The notes: a model not told the origin generated them from the sequence alone. Counted from the stretch's first letter, positions 22,713 to 34,545 are shown. The stretch: DNA of 64,000 bases from Argyresthia goedartella (GCA_949825045.1 OX463824.1:26878001-26942000), one strand, 5' to 3'. A program made the numbers and translations.

Positions 22713-23000
22713 AGTTGAAATTTTCACAGATTATGTATTTATGTTGCCGCTATAACAACAAATACTAAAAAACAGGAAATATTTAAGGGGGCTCCCATAC
22801 AACAATTCTTTCAATACCACATACAAACTTATGGATGCACCTGGTTACGTAAATGGAATGTGAAAGTAACCGCACCAATAACTTTGTAAACAATATTTTG
22901 CTGTGTAAAATCCAAACTATTCACTCCACACCATCGCTTCCATTGAACGGTGGTACGGAACCCTTCGTGCGCGATTTAGACTCGCACTTGACCGGTTTTT
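22713..23000 (-). repeat. Repeat K, left piece, split by the LINE
   Basis: Resumes exactly where the piece at 17508 stops: GTTGAAATTTTCACAGATTA, CAATACCACATACAAACTTA, GGTGGTACGGAACCC and GACTCGCACTTG. The intact copy at 36495-36918 reads straight through this junction. Confidence 0.9.
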
Positions 23001-23319
23001 ATACTCATTTTACTACGTTTTTACTACGGAATCGACTGTCATGTTTGCTTACATTATTTTAATACCTACTTGTCTTGACTAAAGTATGACACTACTCAAC
23101 AACACGTGAATGATCGCTGAATTTTGGATGAGGCCAGGCTGGCTTGAGTTGGTAAAATAACAATGGAGATGGGAAAATCTTTGTATAGACTACTGTCCCA
23201 GAAATGTATAAAGACTTCTCAAAAGCCAATTAGCATTTAAATATTAATTCATAAATTACTGCGACTCTATTTATTTTGTAGAACTTGTAGGAAATAATGA
23301 AATCCAACTAATATTATAT

Positions 23320-23690
23320 ATGTGAAAGTAGCGACGTTTGGATGTTTGTGTGTTTGTGTGTTTGTCCCTCGATCACGCTAAAACGGCTGAATGGATTTCA
23401 AAGAAAATTTAGCTCAGAGATAGTTTGTAAGCTATATTACGCTCTAAATAGCCATAAAAATATAGCAATAAAAAGCCAAATTGTCTTGGCGGCCAGCCAC
23501 ATTACCGATTATTTTATTTTTTTCATTTACTCAGTCAGTCTACTAATCAAGTGTGATATACCAAAACCGGTCAGTATTGCCAGTAATAAAAAATAAATAG
23601 TGAGTAGTAGTCATTATTTTATAGAAATAAATATAAATATGATTCCAAGTCCATTCTAGGTGTTCATGCGCGAGTGGACGGTAGGTAAAT
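23320..23690 (+). repeat. Dispersed repeat H, copy 2
   Basis: Same blocks as 345-612, with about 120 bp more on the left (TCACGCTAAAACGGCTGAAT, TAGTTTGTAAGCTA). No coding capacity. Confidence 0.7.
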
Positions 23691-24780
23691 TAAAAGTCAG
23701 AGCTAGAGGTGGCTTATAGCACCATTTTGCTATGACGAAACGATAACAGTTACTAATCATCATGAGCTTTATCTGTATGCTTCTACTATGGCAAAAACTA
23801 TAAAAGGGTATTTACACGATGAGTCCTACTGATTCCGTTCGTAAACCGACAAATCGGTTGTCGTTGCATTCTGCGGTGGCTGATTCGACGGCTGTAGCGT
23901 TTTTCTGGGGGAAGGGGGGTGAAGGGCATGGCCGTAGAACGCAACGGCCGGGCCGCTGAATTAGCCGCCGCAGTACGCAATGGCAGTCGTTAATAGGTAG
24001 AAACTCTGTGCAAATGAGCCTTAAGGGATTAAATATGGCCAGAAATGCATCTTTAGCTTCAATTCTAGGCTAAACTAGACAACATAAAAAATTAGGATAA
24101 ATATATGTTATAAAAGGTCTATTAGAGATAAGAATGGACTTTTAAAATTACCGGATATCTGTTATATTTAATATTGAAAAATTTTTTCGCAGTGCATTAT
24201 TATTCAACTAAATGAACAAGCGCTCGGAGACGAAATCAGTTTCCTATATGAACCTTACACGCAAAAATAGGTTAAAAAAATGGAAAATTTTTGGTTGTTT
24301 TATTATATTTTTAATGTTATTATTACAGGAGTTTAGTAATATTTTCTATAGTTTTCTTGGTCTCGGAGCTCGGGTTCCCCCGCGGGGCTCAGCGCGGGAG
24401 CATGCGTCAGTCTGCTTCGACGCGATGCGACGGGTATTTGTTTTCTTTGTCTAATTCTCAATGCCATTAGCCTTTGTTCAGCCCTTAAGGGAGTGCGCAA
24501 ACGGGTGATTTTTTGTCACCGTGACAGTGACAGTGCTATGATACGCTGCAACGCAGTGATGTGGCCTGGACCTTATCGACAGGGCCTATTAATATAAATG
24601 TAGATAGAAGATAGTATTGAAATATGGTGTATTAAAATAAAACACCTGTAAATGCACTTATTCATGTATTTATTCATTTACCCGTGGTCTGTGGCGGCCA
24701 TTTTGAGACATTCCCTTATCAGTGTGGTCCAATCAACCAATTTCTCTGATTGGGTTCGTGGAGGACCGATGCTGGAATCT
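23691..24780. other. Intron 2; nothing recognised
   Basis: Contains a GC-rich island at 23890-23990 and a TTTA run just before 24810. No exon, RNA or shared repeat was seen. Confidence 0.4.
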
Positions 24781-25300
24781 TATTTATTTATTTATTTATT
24801 TGTTCATCACATAACAATACAATAGTTAAAAAAAATAAACTAGACGCGCTTTAAACCTATTTGAGGTTTATGCTTGCACGAATGAGTCGCATTACAGCAT
24901 TATAAAGTCATTCACTTGATCCCAATATATAGTGTTTTTTTAATAAATGTTTACAGGTCTTGTAGTTCTTTAAGATACTGTTTTGCAATGTATGCTATTT
25001 CATCTTCTTTATATTTGTTTATTAAATATTTTGGGATAATTGTTTTAAGTATGCTTAGTTGAAGTTTTTATATTAAGTCAATGTTAGTTTTATATGTTCG
25101 ACTATAACTACTGAGTCCATAACCTATTACTGATTCACCTATTGATAAGTACAACATTCTTAGTATATTATAAGGTAATTTAAATTTAAGGATAGAAAAT
25201 TTAGCACGAAGTGATCTTAATTTGTTACATATGTATTCTACCTGAGGTTTCCAATTAAGATGTTTATCAATTATACTGGAGCTTCTCTGATTCTATTTAG
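24781..25300 (-). mobile_element. 5'-truncated LINE fragment (ORF2 C-terminus)
   Basis: On the - strand from 25285 the translation reads IDKHLNWKPQVEYICNKLRS, then LRAKFSILKFKLPYN and GYGLSSYSRTYKTN, a standard post-RT region of CR1-type ORF2. After an early stop comes a 3' UTR ending in an AAATA tail. No RT motifs remain. Confidence 0.78.
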
Positions 25301-26849
25301 AATTGTGACTTTTTCGGAATCATACGTTGTTTTCAACTAAATCCTTTACCTTTCTATTTAATTACCGCCTCTTAATTGATATTCAACAAATAGTACCGTA
25401 GAGATAACTTGATTTATTTGACTTTCTGTATCATTTTATGAAAAAAACATTAATTGGGTTCTACGTCTTATTTTGATTACACGTTTTTATGTCTAAAACA
25501 ATAATAAACTCAAATATGATTAGACTTTATACATTTATTTTACATAAAATAATTCTCACTCTAATCGATAAGTCCCGCGCGAGAAATTGTGTATCTTCGA
25601 TTGTAATTAAAGGTCATCGACCGAAGCACACAAAATTATTCGTTCAATAGCTAGCCTGTTTCTTCTTTAGCTCAAAAAGGCTTAAAATGGCTGTTACAAT
25701 GAGCACGAAACAGTACTTCAGTGAAGCTGGTTGATTCGACCAGGCTCACTGACAGTGAAAAAGTTAAATTGGTTGATAAGGCCAATTGCACTGACTAGGG
25801 GTTAAATAGATAGGTACACATTTGCATCTACCGTGAAGGAAGCGAAACTTATGAAAACTTCGAACGGCCAATAATAATGCAAACCATTGTATGCCCAAAC
25901 ATACGAACATCGGTTTCATCCGAGTGCAGGAGTTAGTAACAAGGATTGCAGATGTTGGCATCCAGTGGAACCCTAAAAAATAAAGGTTCCTGTATTTTAC
26001 ATGATGATAATTAATGAATTCGCTACAAGCAATCTGTAAGCTTTTTCTCATGTTGCTGAAACGACATTTTTTGTTGCAAATAACCTGTATTGATACTTCG
26101 AGGAAAATATTAGTTTTTTCAGGAAAATCTCAATATCTTGTCACTTTCTCAGATGTCACTCATAGTAGAACGCAAAAAGTATCAATATACTCGATACTTT
26201 GCTTACGACACCGAGTAATTTAGTACTTGATACTTTTTCATATGATACTGAGTAAGTATCTTTTAAGGTTTTATATGTGCACGGCGGGCGAGAGAGGAGT
26301 TCGCAGTATTATCAAATAGATATCAGTAGTTACCAGATCGAAGACGTCGTTTTTTGTCGTCACCATGGACCAAAAAAGCGGACTGCCTTACTATATATAC
26401 TTGTGAGAAGTCTTATTAAATTGTTGAGGCCATATCCTTTCAGACACAGCCGGCAGTAAATAATGTGCATAAACATACCTACTCATTTCACGCATAGGGA
26501 TTACGAAATAGATTGCGTCAAAATGTCATAGAATAGCGTAGACATGTGACAGAAGCAACATTCAGCAAAGCCGAACCTATCCGATTTCGGCTTTGCCGAA
26601 TCTTTTCTACTACTTTCATTTCCATATTTTGTTTTTCATCTCATTCTGCATAAAGGTTTCTTCTTTTTTTTTCATGCTTCTTTGTTTCTCGCTTTATCGT
26701 AAGTTGTACAGGGCAACCCTATTATGTAAATGAGTCCCAAGATAGTCATTTTGACTTCAAATGAAATTTTCAAGTGCTGCGATGCATTCGTTCAGCAATT
26801 CTGTAGGCGTGGGAAACTTTATTGACGTCTGTACTGAATATTATCTTTT
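25301..26849. other. Intron 2; nothing recognised
   Basis: A 95-residue minus-strand frame at 25764-26051 has no recognisable family. Otherwise plain AT-rich DNA. Confidence 0.4.
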
Positions 26850-26935
26850 TTTTAGGGCTCGGTACCTCAAAAGGTAAAAAAGGAACCACTCGCGTGTCCG
26901 TCCGTCTGGGTGTGGTGGCTTTTTTCTCAGCAATT
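26850..26935 (-). repeat. Repeat K fragment
   Basis: TTTAGGGCTCGGTACCTC and GTCCGTCCGTCTG are the 3' edge of repeat K. Confidence 0.55.
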
Positions 26936-26999
26936 ATAAGAGATAGAAATACTTACTAAAATACTGCAAAAATACTTAATCTGATAACCGCTACATAAT

Positions 27000-27710
27000 T
27001 CAAGTCAAATATGAAAAGTCAAAGTCAAGTCAATGTCAAAGTACTTCATTACTGTAGATTACTGTAGATATTTACATATACTTAGCAAGCGTCATTTTTG
27101 CCTCTTCTCTACATTGGACCACTGTGGGAGAAGGAGGGCGTAGAAACTCCCACAGATTGATTTTTAGATCTCTTTTAAAAATAGCTTGTGCTTAACTAAT
27201 ACAAATATGAAAAATTTAATTATTATGATTAATAAGCAGGAATAAATAATTACAAAATTATTAACAGCAAGGTCTGTGCTGAACTAGATTAACCCCATTC
27301 AGTCCAGTCATTAAGTAATCTTGAACATTGTAATATCCCTTTTTCGACAAAGTCCCTTTAACATGCTTTTTAAATTGCTCAAATGGCAATTTCAAAATCT
27401 CCAGAGGTATCTTATTATAGTAGAGAATACACTGACCCTTGAAAGAATTGCTAACCTTCGCGAATCTAAATCGGGGCGCACACAGTCTGTGATTATTTCT
27501 TAGGTTAACATTACAGCTATCGCTAAGTTTGGAAAATGTTGTAAGGTTCTTGCGAACATACATTATATTTTCGAAAATAAATTGACTAGCTACTGTTAGT
27601 ATGTCAATTTCTTTAAAAAGCTCTCTTAAGGAGTCTGTTCCTTTTAAGTTATAAATTGCTCGAATAGCTCTTTTCTGTAAAATAAAAATAGTTTGAATAT
27701 CCACTGCTTT
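27000..27710 (-). mobile_element. LINE A, 5'-truncated copy with open ORF2 tail
   Basis: From 27704 to 27261 on the - strand an open frame of 147 residues (QTIFILQKRAIRAIYNLK, FKEIDILTVASQFIFENI, LPFEQFKKHVKGTLSKKGYY) is the ORF2 C-terminal domain of a CR1-like LINE. The 3' UTR follows, with the stem-loop at 27127-27160 and a GACTTGACTTT tail near 27020. It is the best-preserved coding tail of this family here and serves as the reference for the other copies. Confidence 0.87.
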
Positions 27711-27989
27711 CTTTAAAAAAAATATTGCCTACAAAAAAGAGGAGGGGGTTAAATGACAAAACGAAAAAAAAAAACACCGTAATAACTCAAGTAGGGAATC
27801 ATTAAAAAGGACTTTTTATAAAAAAAATATAAATATTTTTTTACAATTTTAGTTTTGATAAATTCGGAAGTTATGATAAAAAAGTGCAAAAAATAACTAA
27901 CCTTACCTAAGCCTGTACATGAAAACCCACCCGGAATTGCCAAGATTTTTTTATTTATCTGTAAACCACATACAAAATTATAAATGCAC

Positions 27990-28130
27990 CTGGTTAGGTA
28001 CATAGGGTATTAAAGTAGCCGCTCCATTAATTTTGTAAACAACATTTTGCTATGTAAAATCCAAACCATCCGTACCACCATGCAATGGGAGTTGCATTGT
28101 GGTACGGAACCCTCCGTGTGCGAGCATAAT
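27990..28130 (-). repeat. Repeat K fragment
   Basis: AATGCACCTGGTTAGGTAC, TTTTGTAAACAACATTTTGC and GTGGTACGGAACCC match repeat K in reverse orientation. Confidence 0.75.
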
Positions 28131-28243
28131 TTATCTGTCTATATTACTGGTCCTATGAATTGTAAGTTGTTAATAGTTTAAGATTGTTATTGATTTTGCC
28201 TCCTTTATTTCTTTTGGTAATTTGATTACCTACAATCGCGCTC

Positions 28244-28295
28244 ACTCTGCTACTATGCTCTTTTACCGCAGTTAAAAGAGCGTAGTAGCAGAGTT
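28244..28295. repeat. Fold-back, 22-bp arms
   Basis: ACTCTGCTACTATGCTCTTT and its inverted partner (28272-28295) differ at one position, with a loop of about 6 nt. Confidence 0.85.
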
Positions 28296-28726
28296 AGGGT
28301 AGAATTACAATGATAGATAAACTATAATAGCTGGTAAATTAAGTTCTGCGGCTTACGCTTTTAGGAACATCAGACAAAACACGGATGTGGCTTCATCTAG
28401 GCTAGTATATTTTAGTTACTTTTATAGTGTCATGTCCTATGGTATCTTGTTGTGGGGGAAAGCAGCGGATATTCAAACAATTTAAACAGCGGATATTTTA
28501 TTTTACAGAAAAAAGCTAATTTAGCAATTTATAATTTAAAACATGTTTAAAACGCACAGACACCATAAGAGATTTTTAAAAAAATTGACCTACTAACTGT
28601 AGCCAGTTTAGTTTTAGTTTTTGTAGTCAATTTATATTCGAAAATATAAGATATGTACGCAATACGCATCTTAAAACATTTTCAAAACTTAGCGATAGCT
28701 GTAATATTAACCCAAGAAATAATTAT

Positions 28727-28968
28727 ATCTATTTTATTTTATTATCTTAGGAAAACGAAGGTTTACAAAATCTTTGTAGGGTTACAAAGTATTACACATA
28801 AGAACCCTTATAGGTTCTCACCTATAACTTAAGTTACATATTAATTCAAACTAGAAGCACTAAGCAACGCATTATTATCCTCGCTCAAGCTATTGACGAA
28901 ATGGTATTAATTACCGCAACATAATATCTAGTTAAGAATATTATGTGGTTTCAAAGAACCGCTATCAT
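28727..28968. mobile_element. Insertion of about 240 bp inside LINE A
   Basis: The reference LINE reads through AATAATCAC here. In this copy AATAATTATA is followed by about 240 bp (TTTACAAAATCTTTGTAGGG and further) before CATAATCACAGAC. The insert has no coding potential and no clear terminal repeats, so I cannot classify it. Confidence 0.6.
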
Positions 28969-29341
28969 AATCACAGACTAGTTGCTCCCCGGTTGAGACT
29001 CGCAAAGGTTAGCAATTCTTTCAAGGGTCAGTGCATTCCCTACTATAATAATATACCTCTGGAGATTTTGAAATTGCCTTTTGAGCAATTTAAAAAGCAT
29101 GTTAAAGCGACTTTGTCGAAAAAGGGATATCACAATGTTCAAGTCAACTCAAATGAAGGGACTGTATCGGGTTAATCTAGGTCCTTGGGGTTAATAATTT
29201 TGTAATATTATTTGCTTATTAATTATAGTTATTAATATTGTAATATGTGTATTAGTTAAGCAAAAGCAATTTTTAAAATAGATCTAAAAATATATCTGTG
29301 GGATTTTCTACGCCCTGTTCTCCCACAGTGGTCCAATGTAT

Positions 29342-29550
29342 ACTTATATATGTCACCGGAAAATAATACGATCCGAAAGTTTAAAAATTTTCTAGGAAAT
29401 TTATAAACTTCCTTCTAGATTATATTAGGCTAGGTTAGGTTAGGTTATGTTAGGTTAGGTTATGTTAGGTTAGTATATTTATAAACTTGCGGAAAAAAAA
29501 TTAGGAAATTTATAAACTTGCGGATCGTATTATTTTCCGGTGACATATAC
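29342..29550. mobile_element. MITE with GTCACCGGAAAATAATACG termini and TTAGG-like core
   Basis: Both ends carry ATATGTCACCGGAAAATAAT in inverted orientation, extending inward to TTTATAAACTT. The centre is a run of AGGTTAGGTT/ATGTTAGGTT units (29420-29475). It lies in the 3' UTR of the LINE A copy. The outermost bases (ATATGTCACCGG) are shared with MITE F, so the two belong to one superfamily. Confidence 0.85.
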
Positions 29551-29593
29551 ATTGGACCATTGGATCATTGGACCATTGGACCATTGGACCAGG
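29551..29593. repeat. 9-bp minisatellite (ATTGGACCA)n
   Basis: About five units of ATTGGACC(A). The unit is the reverse complement of TGGTCCAAT, which occurs in the LINE A 3' UTR just left of the MITE. Confidence 0.9.
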
Positions 29594-29799
29594 CAAAAAA
29601 TTACGTTTGCTAAGAATATGTAAATATCTACAGTAATAAAGACTGATGATTTGATTTGAATGTAAAAGTGATTTGGTAATGAACGTCTTTTGTAAGCATT
29701 TTTCGTATAAGTATGCATGTGTTGTATCTGTAAGTTTGTGATACGTTAAATAATTTTGTTTCTGAATAGACTTTTGTCGTGTTTGGCTTTCTTTTGTGC

Positions 29800-30300
29800 A
29801 ATGTGCAACGGAACAAGATTTTTTTCTCCGCTGAACGCCGTATCTCTATTAGGTATTATAGGTAGGCAACGAGCAATTCCACGCAGGGCTCCTGCTAGAT
29901 ACGTTATTTTACATTTTACTTTTTATATGTGAGGCTTCCATCTAATATGACTATCTAGAATTAATCCTAAATATTTTTCTGCGATTGTTTTATTAATTTT
30001 TACTTACGGTTAAGGGTATACGATCTGGTATTGGCTTGCTTTTAGCAAAGAAAAATTATTATTTAATTTTTGATGTATTGATTGTAAGTAGGTTACTCTA
30101 AAGCCACTGGTGTAGGGTGTTTTCATCTTCCTGTACTCTATCTATCATCACATGGATATCGTCACCGAAGTAAAACAGGCACGTGTCATCTGCGTAGAGA
30201 GTAATATCCCCCGTTAGGCCAATGTCTTTCATGCTATTTATGTATATGATGATTGACTTGCGGTGGGCGGCTCTCGGTTCTTGCATTGATATCATTTGAT
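29800..30300 (-). mobile_element. LINE fragment: RT motif C region and downstream
   Basis: On the - strand: YINSMKDIGLTGDITLYADD then TCLFYFGDD (30290-30150), HQWL, a few stops, then IAEKYLGLILDSHIRWKPHI and CKITYLAGALRGIARCLP (about 29990-29870). This is RT motif C with the post-RT region of a CR1/Jockey-type ORF2. It is 5'-truncated and decayed. Confidence 0.8.
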
Positions 30301-30711
30301 AGTGTAATTCTATTGTTTTTGTTTCCAGGACATGAATGTCGTGACGGTTCACTCGCTTCGTTAACAAAATAAATGCCAAATCCATTATATTTTTTACGGT
30401 TAAAACTATTCCAATAGTAGCCCGCTGTTGTAATCTCATCAAATTGTTTTCACTATGTCCGTGGAAAAAGTACCTACAAAACTCGTCATCTTCTTGTCCT
30501 ATTTATACCGAGTTGATGCAGGGCCTTGGGATTTATTTACATCTGTTTCAAAATGGTGTCCTTTGATCTTGAACCTTTGTTTAGAATGTCGTCCTCCTCT
30601 AAAATACGGCTGCAGCTTCACCGCGTAAAACTTTGTTGCCTATAAGATTATGCTCGCGTATCGCAGGAGTCGAGTTTACGGCGGTTTAGATATTTACCCT
30701 TGTCTGTTATA

Positions 30712-31113
30712 GTTATATATTTCACCGGAAGATAGTCAAACGTTAGTAAATAATCTAACGCGGTAGTTGATCAACTATTGACAGATAGTAAACCAGACCG
30801 ACAGGGTTTAGAATTTACGTTTCTTTTGTTCTAACATGTCATCCTAACACGAAGACTATTCGGCGGCTTCGCTGCGCTCGCCCCCTCTAGTCTTCACCTA
30901 AGCTACAGCAGTGATTGCCCTGGTATTTCGTTTGCAAATCAAGTTTAAACCAGTTTACTATTTAATGGTTTTAACCGTTAGTTGATCAACTAACGCGTCA
31001 TATAGTAAGCACTACGCTATAATTTACTATCTGTCGATAGTTGACCAACTTACGAGAGAAAAAACGTTAGTTTATCAACTAACGGTTTAGACTATATTAC
31101 GGTGACATATATA
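30712..31113. mobile_element. MITE F, copy 1
   Basis: The ends match as inverted repeats (TTCACCGGAAGATAGTCAAA at left; ACTATATTACGGTGACATAT at right), with further inverted GTTAGTTGATCAACTAACG blocks inward. The centre carries GAAGACTA...TAGTCTTC around GGCTTCGCTGCGCTCGCCCC. The same structure stands at 40851 and 43457. No coding capacity. Confidence 0.85.
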
Positions 31114-31704
31114 ACACTGTTGTGAAACGCATTTTCCCATGCAGTTGAATTCAAAAGGCCGTATAAGTATGATTGTTGATATGGACAAATATGCTTAGTT
31201 AATTTTGGACAAATATGCTTCATTTTATTTTTAACCCATTTCTAAAAAGGAGCAGGTTCCCAATTCGTCTGTTTTTTTCTGTTTTTGTTACGCGATTATG
31301 AACCGATTTCGATAATTCTTTTTTTGATTGGTAGAAGTCGGAAGTGGTCCCATATAAATTTTATCGAAATTTAATGAGCGCTTTTTGAAAAAATCAACAA
31401 ATGCAAAAAATAAACACACATGACGTTTTGGCTTGTGGTTCCATGCAGCAAAAGTTTTGACGAGGACTTTTCATGTACATATACTTCATTCGCATAATGT
31501 CTAGGGATGAAGAAATAGGGCTTGAACTTGGAGACGGTTTTTTTAAGTTTTTAACTTGGTGATCATTGCTCTTCTTTACGTCGGACCACTGTACGGGACG
31601 AGAGATACAGGACACAGAGGTACAGTTGTTCCTACATTTAAACAGCAATTTATGTCTCCATACTGAAGTTTTTCACCTTCCTTACAATGTTCGCCTGAAT
31701 AGTC
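31114..31704. other. Intron 2; nothing recognised
   Basis: No exon or shared repeat recognised. Confidence 0.4.
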
Positions 31705-31950
31705 TTGATACAACGTGGTCCAACTTAGAAAAGAGGCAAAAAATACGTGTACTGAGCATATTTTTAAATATAGCTTATGACAGTCGTGTTGGCCACTAGC
31801 CCGATAACCCTCCACCAACCCGCACTGAGCCAGCTTGGTGGAGTATGGCTCCGTCTTACTCGTATCCTGTGAATGTGTATAGGCCTGTGCCCCTTGGTTG
31901 GGACATTAATGTGCTATATTTTTATTTTCATTAATAAAAGATCTTGACTT
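31705..31950 (+). repeat. LINE 3' ends, two diverged pieces
   Basis: GTGGTCCAACTTAGAAAAGAG is a diverged LINE A 3' UTR. CCAACCCGCACTGAGCCAGC, then TTGGTGGAGTATGGCTCC and a (TTTGACT) tail, resembles the 3' end of RTE-type LINEs common in Lepidoptera; this is from memory. It ends about 40 bp before Side exon 3. Confidence 0.55.
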
Positions 31951-31987
31951 TGACTTTACACCCTGCATAAATATCTTTGTCCAACAG

Positions 31988-32098
31988 TTCCACCCAACAA
32001 AATGGTCATCACGGACGACCGAGGCGACGAGAAGCAAGCCATCGTCGGGCCTTATGTCGAGGGGGACTCCTTCACGCTCAAATGCGATGTCTCAGGAG
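31988..32098 (+). CDS. Side-family exon 3: Ig2, first half
   Basis: This is a short 111-nt exon, acceptor TTGTCCAACAG and donor GGAG|GTAAGC, entered and left in phase 1. It encodes VPPNKMVITDDRG, then a linker and EGDSFTLKCDVSGG, i.e. the A-B strands of the second Ig domain with its first cysteine. The VPP start right after the Ig1 G strand is the usual Side-family domain junction. It follows a 21.4-kb intron, the longest in the visible gene, which contains most of the transposable elements of the left half of the window. Confidence 0.92.
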
Positions 32099-32994
32099 GT
32101 AAGCAACACGCAGTTAAGTATAGGCCACGGGTTCGGGTAGTGTAGCCAACTTTACAAGGCTCACTTGCGTCAAGCTAGACCTCTGTAACGTATGCTAAAC
32201 TACAGGCAACTTATTGTTTTACGCTCCATTCTCCAACTTACTATAATTGTCATCTTCAAGCATTATAGTGTGTAAGATTGTCGAAGTTGTACATAGGTAA
32301 GCGGATAACGGGACCGAAGTGGAGATAGACGGGTAGAAGGCACTTAGCTAGAAGGGATGAAGGACGGTGGACCAAAGCTGTCACAGAGTGGTGGCCAGGG
32401 GGAACGACAAGGCCAGTGGGCAGACCACCTACACTCTATTCTTTCAACTAAATACAAACAAATCAAACAAAATGTCGCTAATTAATTCAAAAAACGACAT
32501 TTCTATAGTATAGTGAATAATTTCAAAATGTCGGTGCGTGATGGTGCGAGAAATGTACCAAAAACACTGGCAACCACACTCCTTCTTTAAAATACATTGT
32601 ATTGATTTAAAAAAACAAAAGTACAAAAAATATGTAGAATCCGTGAAACTTATGTAATTGAAGTTGTTGAGTTATAGATGGTATTTTTTAATGTCTATGA
32701 AGCTATCCCAAATACGAATTGATAAATTTATAACGCCAATGGCGAAGTCTTGGTAAACGAGAATCTCGCTGGCTTGACCATATGAATGAACTTTTTTTAA
32801 ACTGTTGGTTGAGGTTTCTTGCGGAGATAAAATTGAAAAATCACTGCCAACAAATCCAAAAATCTTTGTTTCAATAAATTGCATTGGCAGCGGACCTTAT
32901 TCATATATGTACGAGTATTACTTTAAAAAATACTAAGTCTGTCGGGTCAGTTTATCGTCATAATATTTGCTGATGTGTTCAGTTGCAGTTGCAG
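32099..32994. other. Intron 3, start; nothing recognised
   Basis: AT-rich intron without recognised exon or repeat. Confidence 0.4.
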
Positions 32995-33195
32995 TTCAGT
33001 TTTGCGAAAGGTCCCGGGTTCGAATACTGGCTGGGGAGGAAGAAAAAAATCCCAAGGTCTTGGGTGTTCAGTTCATATGTGTGTCACGTCGCTGTTTCTG
33101 GTTTCCACGACCTAGGGTATCCTAGTGTGCAGCTGGAAGTAATGTTTTGTGCCTGTATACAAACGATTTGTTTTATGTTTACATCGGACGCCATT
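32995..33195 (+). mobile_element. SINE D, copy 3
   Basis: B box GGGTTCGAATACTGG, GGGGAGGAAGAAAA, AAGGTCTTGGGTGTTCA, CGCTGTTTCTGGTTTCCACG, AGGGTATCCTAGTGTG and a TTTTATGTTTAC tail. Confidence 0.8.
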
Positions 33196-33994
33196 TGATA
33201 AAGAGGGTAGCAGAGCCACAATTGACTAAGTTAAACGCACCGGGATTCTGGATGCTCATTTTGCCTAAACAAGCTAAAGACGTAAATTACCGATGCCCTA
33301 AAATATCATAATTGTCATCAGACGTTCGATTGCACGTCGCAGATTATAGTTTTTACATAAAAAACCTGTTTTTACAAAAGAGGCTCTTTCAAACAAAATT
33401 TAGGACGACTCATAAATTTTATGCGTCGACTAGATTTAATTACTTCCCTGGTCACGAAGGATAATTCAGAATTTCATGGCATGAATACAAAACGCGGAGA
33501 AAGGGATTTAAAATGGGCCCTTTTTCGGGGAAATCTCTATGTCAATGAACCATTTAGGGCCGCATTAAAGGGTGTTAGAATGGTTATAACAACGGACAGG
33601 GTAAATATTGTAATGGTATGCGAATTTACATTGATAAACATAATTAGGGTAATATTAATTAGAATAATACATACAGACATGACGATAATGATGGATGACT
33701 TTTTAATGATATAATGATTTCATGGATGATCCATGGTTTGCTGGAACAATTCTCTATATGATTGAAATTATTATTGGTTGTTTTTTTTGGATCTCACTGA
33801 GCCAGTTTTTAACAACATAAAGCGTAACTCCATTTGTTATCTCCACATGTAGTCCGGCTATTCGACACATATATTGTGAGATTAAGAATTAGAATCAAAT
33901 TCCAGAAAATTTACCCTATAATGCCCGATCAAAAAAATAATGGGTTACGAGCACAGACTTGAATAGTAGGGACAGGGCACGGAGCGCTTGAAAG
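33196..33994. other. Intron 3; nothing recognised
   Basis: A 97-residue open frame at 33421-33714 has no recognisable domain and no splice support. Confidence 0.4.
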
Positions 33995-34292
33995 TGTCGC
34001 TACAAAAACAGTACAAAATCGGGAAAATTGGACTGTTTGCAATCAGTCGCGCTTGGACGGTGACAGCCGATTGACATATCGGCAGCAAAAACAAAAATGG
34101 TGACCTGAGACGTAAAAAGGTGTAAATCATACCCAAATCGCAAAACACAAAAACAGGGAGTGTCGTATCACAAGTAAGTATTATATTTTCAATTACTATT
34201 GGCTTTAAATTGATTATTTATAAAATATTGTTCTCGAAAAAATCCTCAAACAAAAATCAACCATTCGACTGACGTAACTTTGTAGCGACGCG
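33995..34292. mobile_element. Candidate MITE with GTCGCTACAAA ends
   Basis: GTCGCTACAAA (33995) and TTTGTAGCGAC (34282) are exact inverted partners about 295 bp apart, and there is no coding capacity. TTTTGTAGCGAC recurs at about 35090 and a one-base variant at 35206, which suggests related ends nearby. The 11-bp repeats could still be coincidental. Confidence 0.45.
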
Positions 34293-34324
34293 CGACGCAA
34301 CAGAATATTATAAGGATAAATAAT

Positions 34325-34545
34325 CTAACCGGATGTCCTAACGGTGATGGAAAACATCGTGAGGAAATCTTCATTACTCCGGCTACATTACATTAGCTGC
34401 GGCGATGGGCTTGCCCCCTGACACGCAAGATGGAGTATTAAATCACTAGCTAAGTGGGCACAGACCGGCACAGTTGTGCCTCTGCCAGCCCGTATGGGAA
34501 AAGGCGTGACGCTATGTTACGCGTGTAATGTATTGCTAAATACTC
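34325..34545 (+). repeat. Dispersed repeat G
   Basis: CTAACGGTGATGGAAAACAT, CGTGAGGAAA, then GGCGATGGGCTTGCCCCC, GATGGAGTATTAAATCAC and TGTGCCTCTGCCAGCCCG, matched in order at 51720-51860. Confidence 0.75.

Larger units (their letters stand above)
28327..29665 (+). mobile_element. LINE A copy carrying two later insertions
   Basis: The ORF2 tail starts with AGKLSSAAYAFRNIRQ and SYGILLWGKAADIQTI and has several stops. It is interrupted at 28727-28968, resumes with HRLVAPRLRLAKVSNSFKGQ and FEQFKKHVKATLSKKGYHNV (to about 29160), then runs into the LINE A 3' UTR. There the stem-loop (29297-29330) is followed by a MITE (29342-29550) and a 9-bp repeat, and the usual AAAAAATTACGTTTGC end follows. 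Confidence 0.83.

Noticed and set aside
29420..29475. Interstitial telomere (TTAGG)n
   Set aside because: The run is imperfect (AGGTTAGGTT with ATGTTAGGTT) and sits symmetrically inside a MITE, so it is more likely the core of the element than a telomere insertion.
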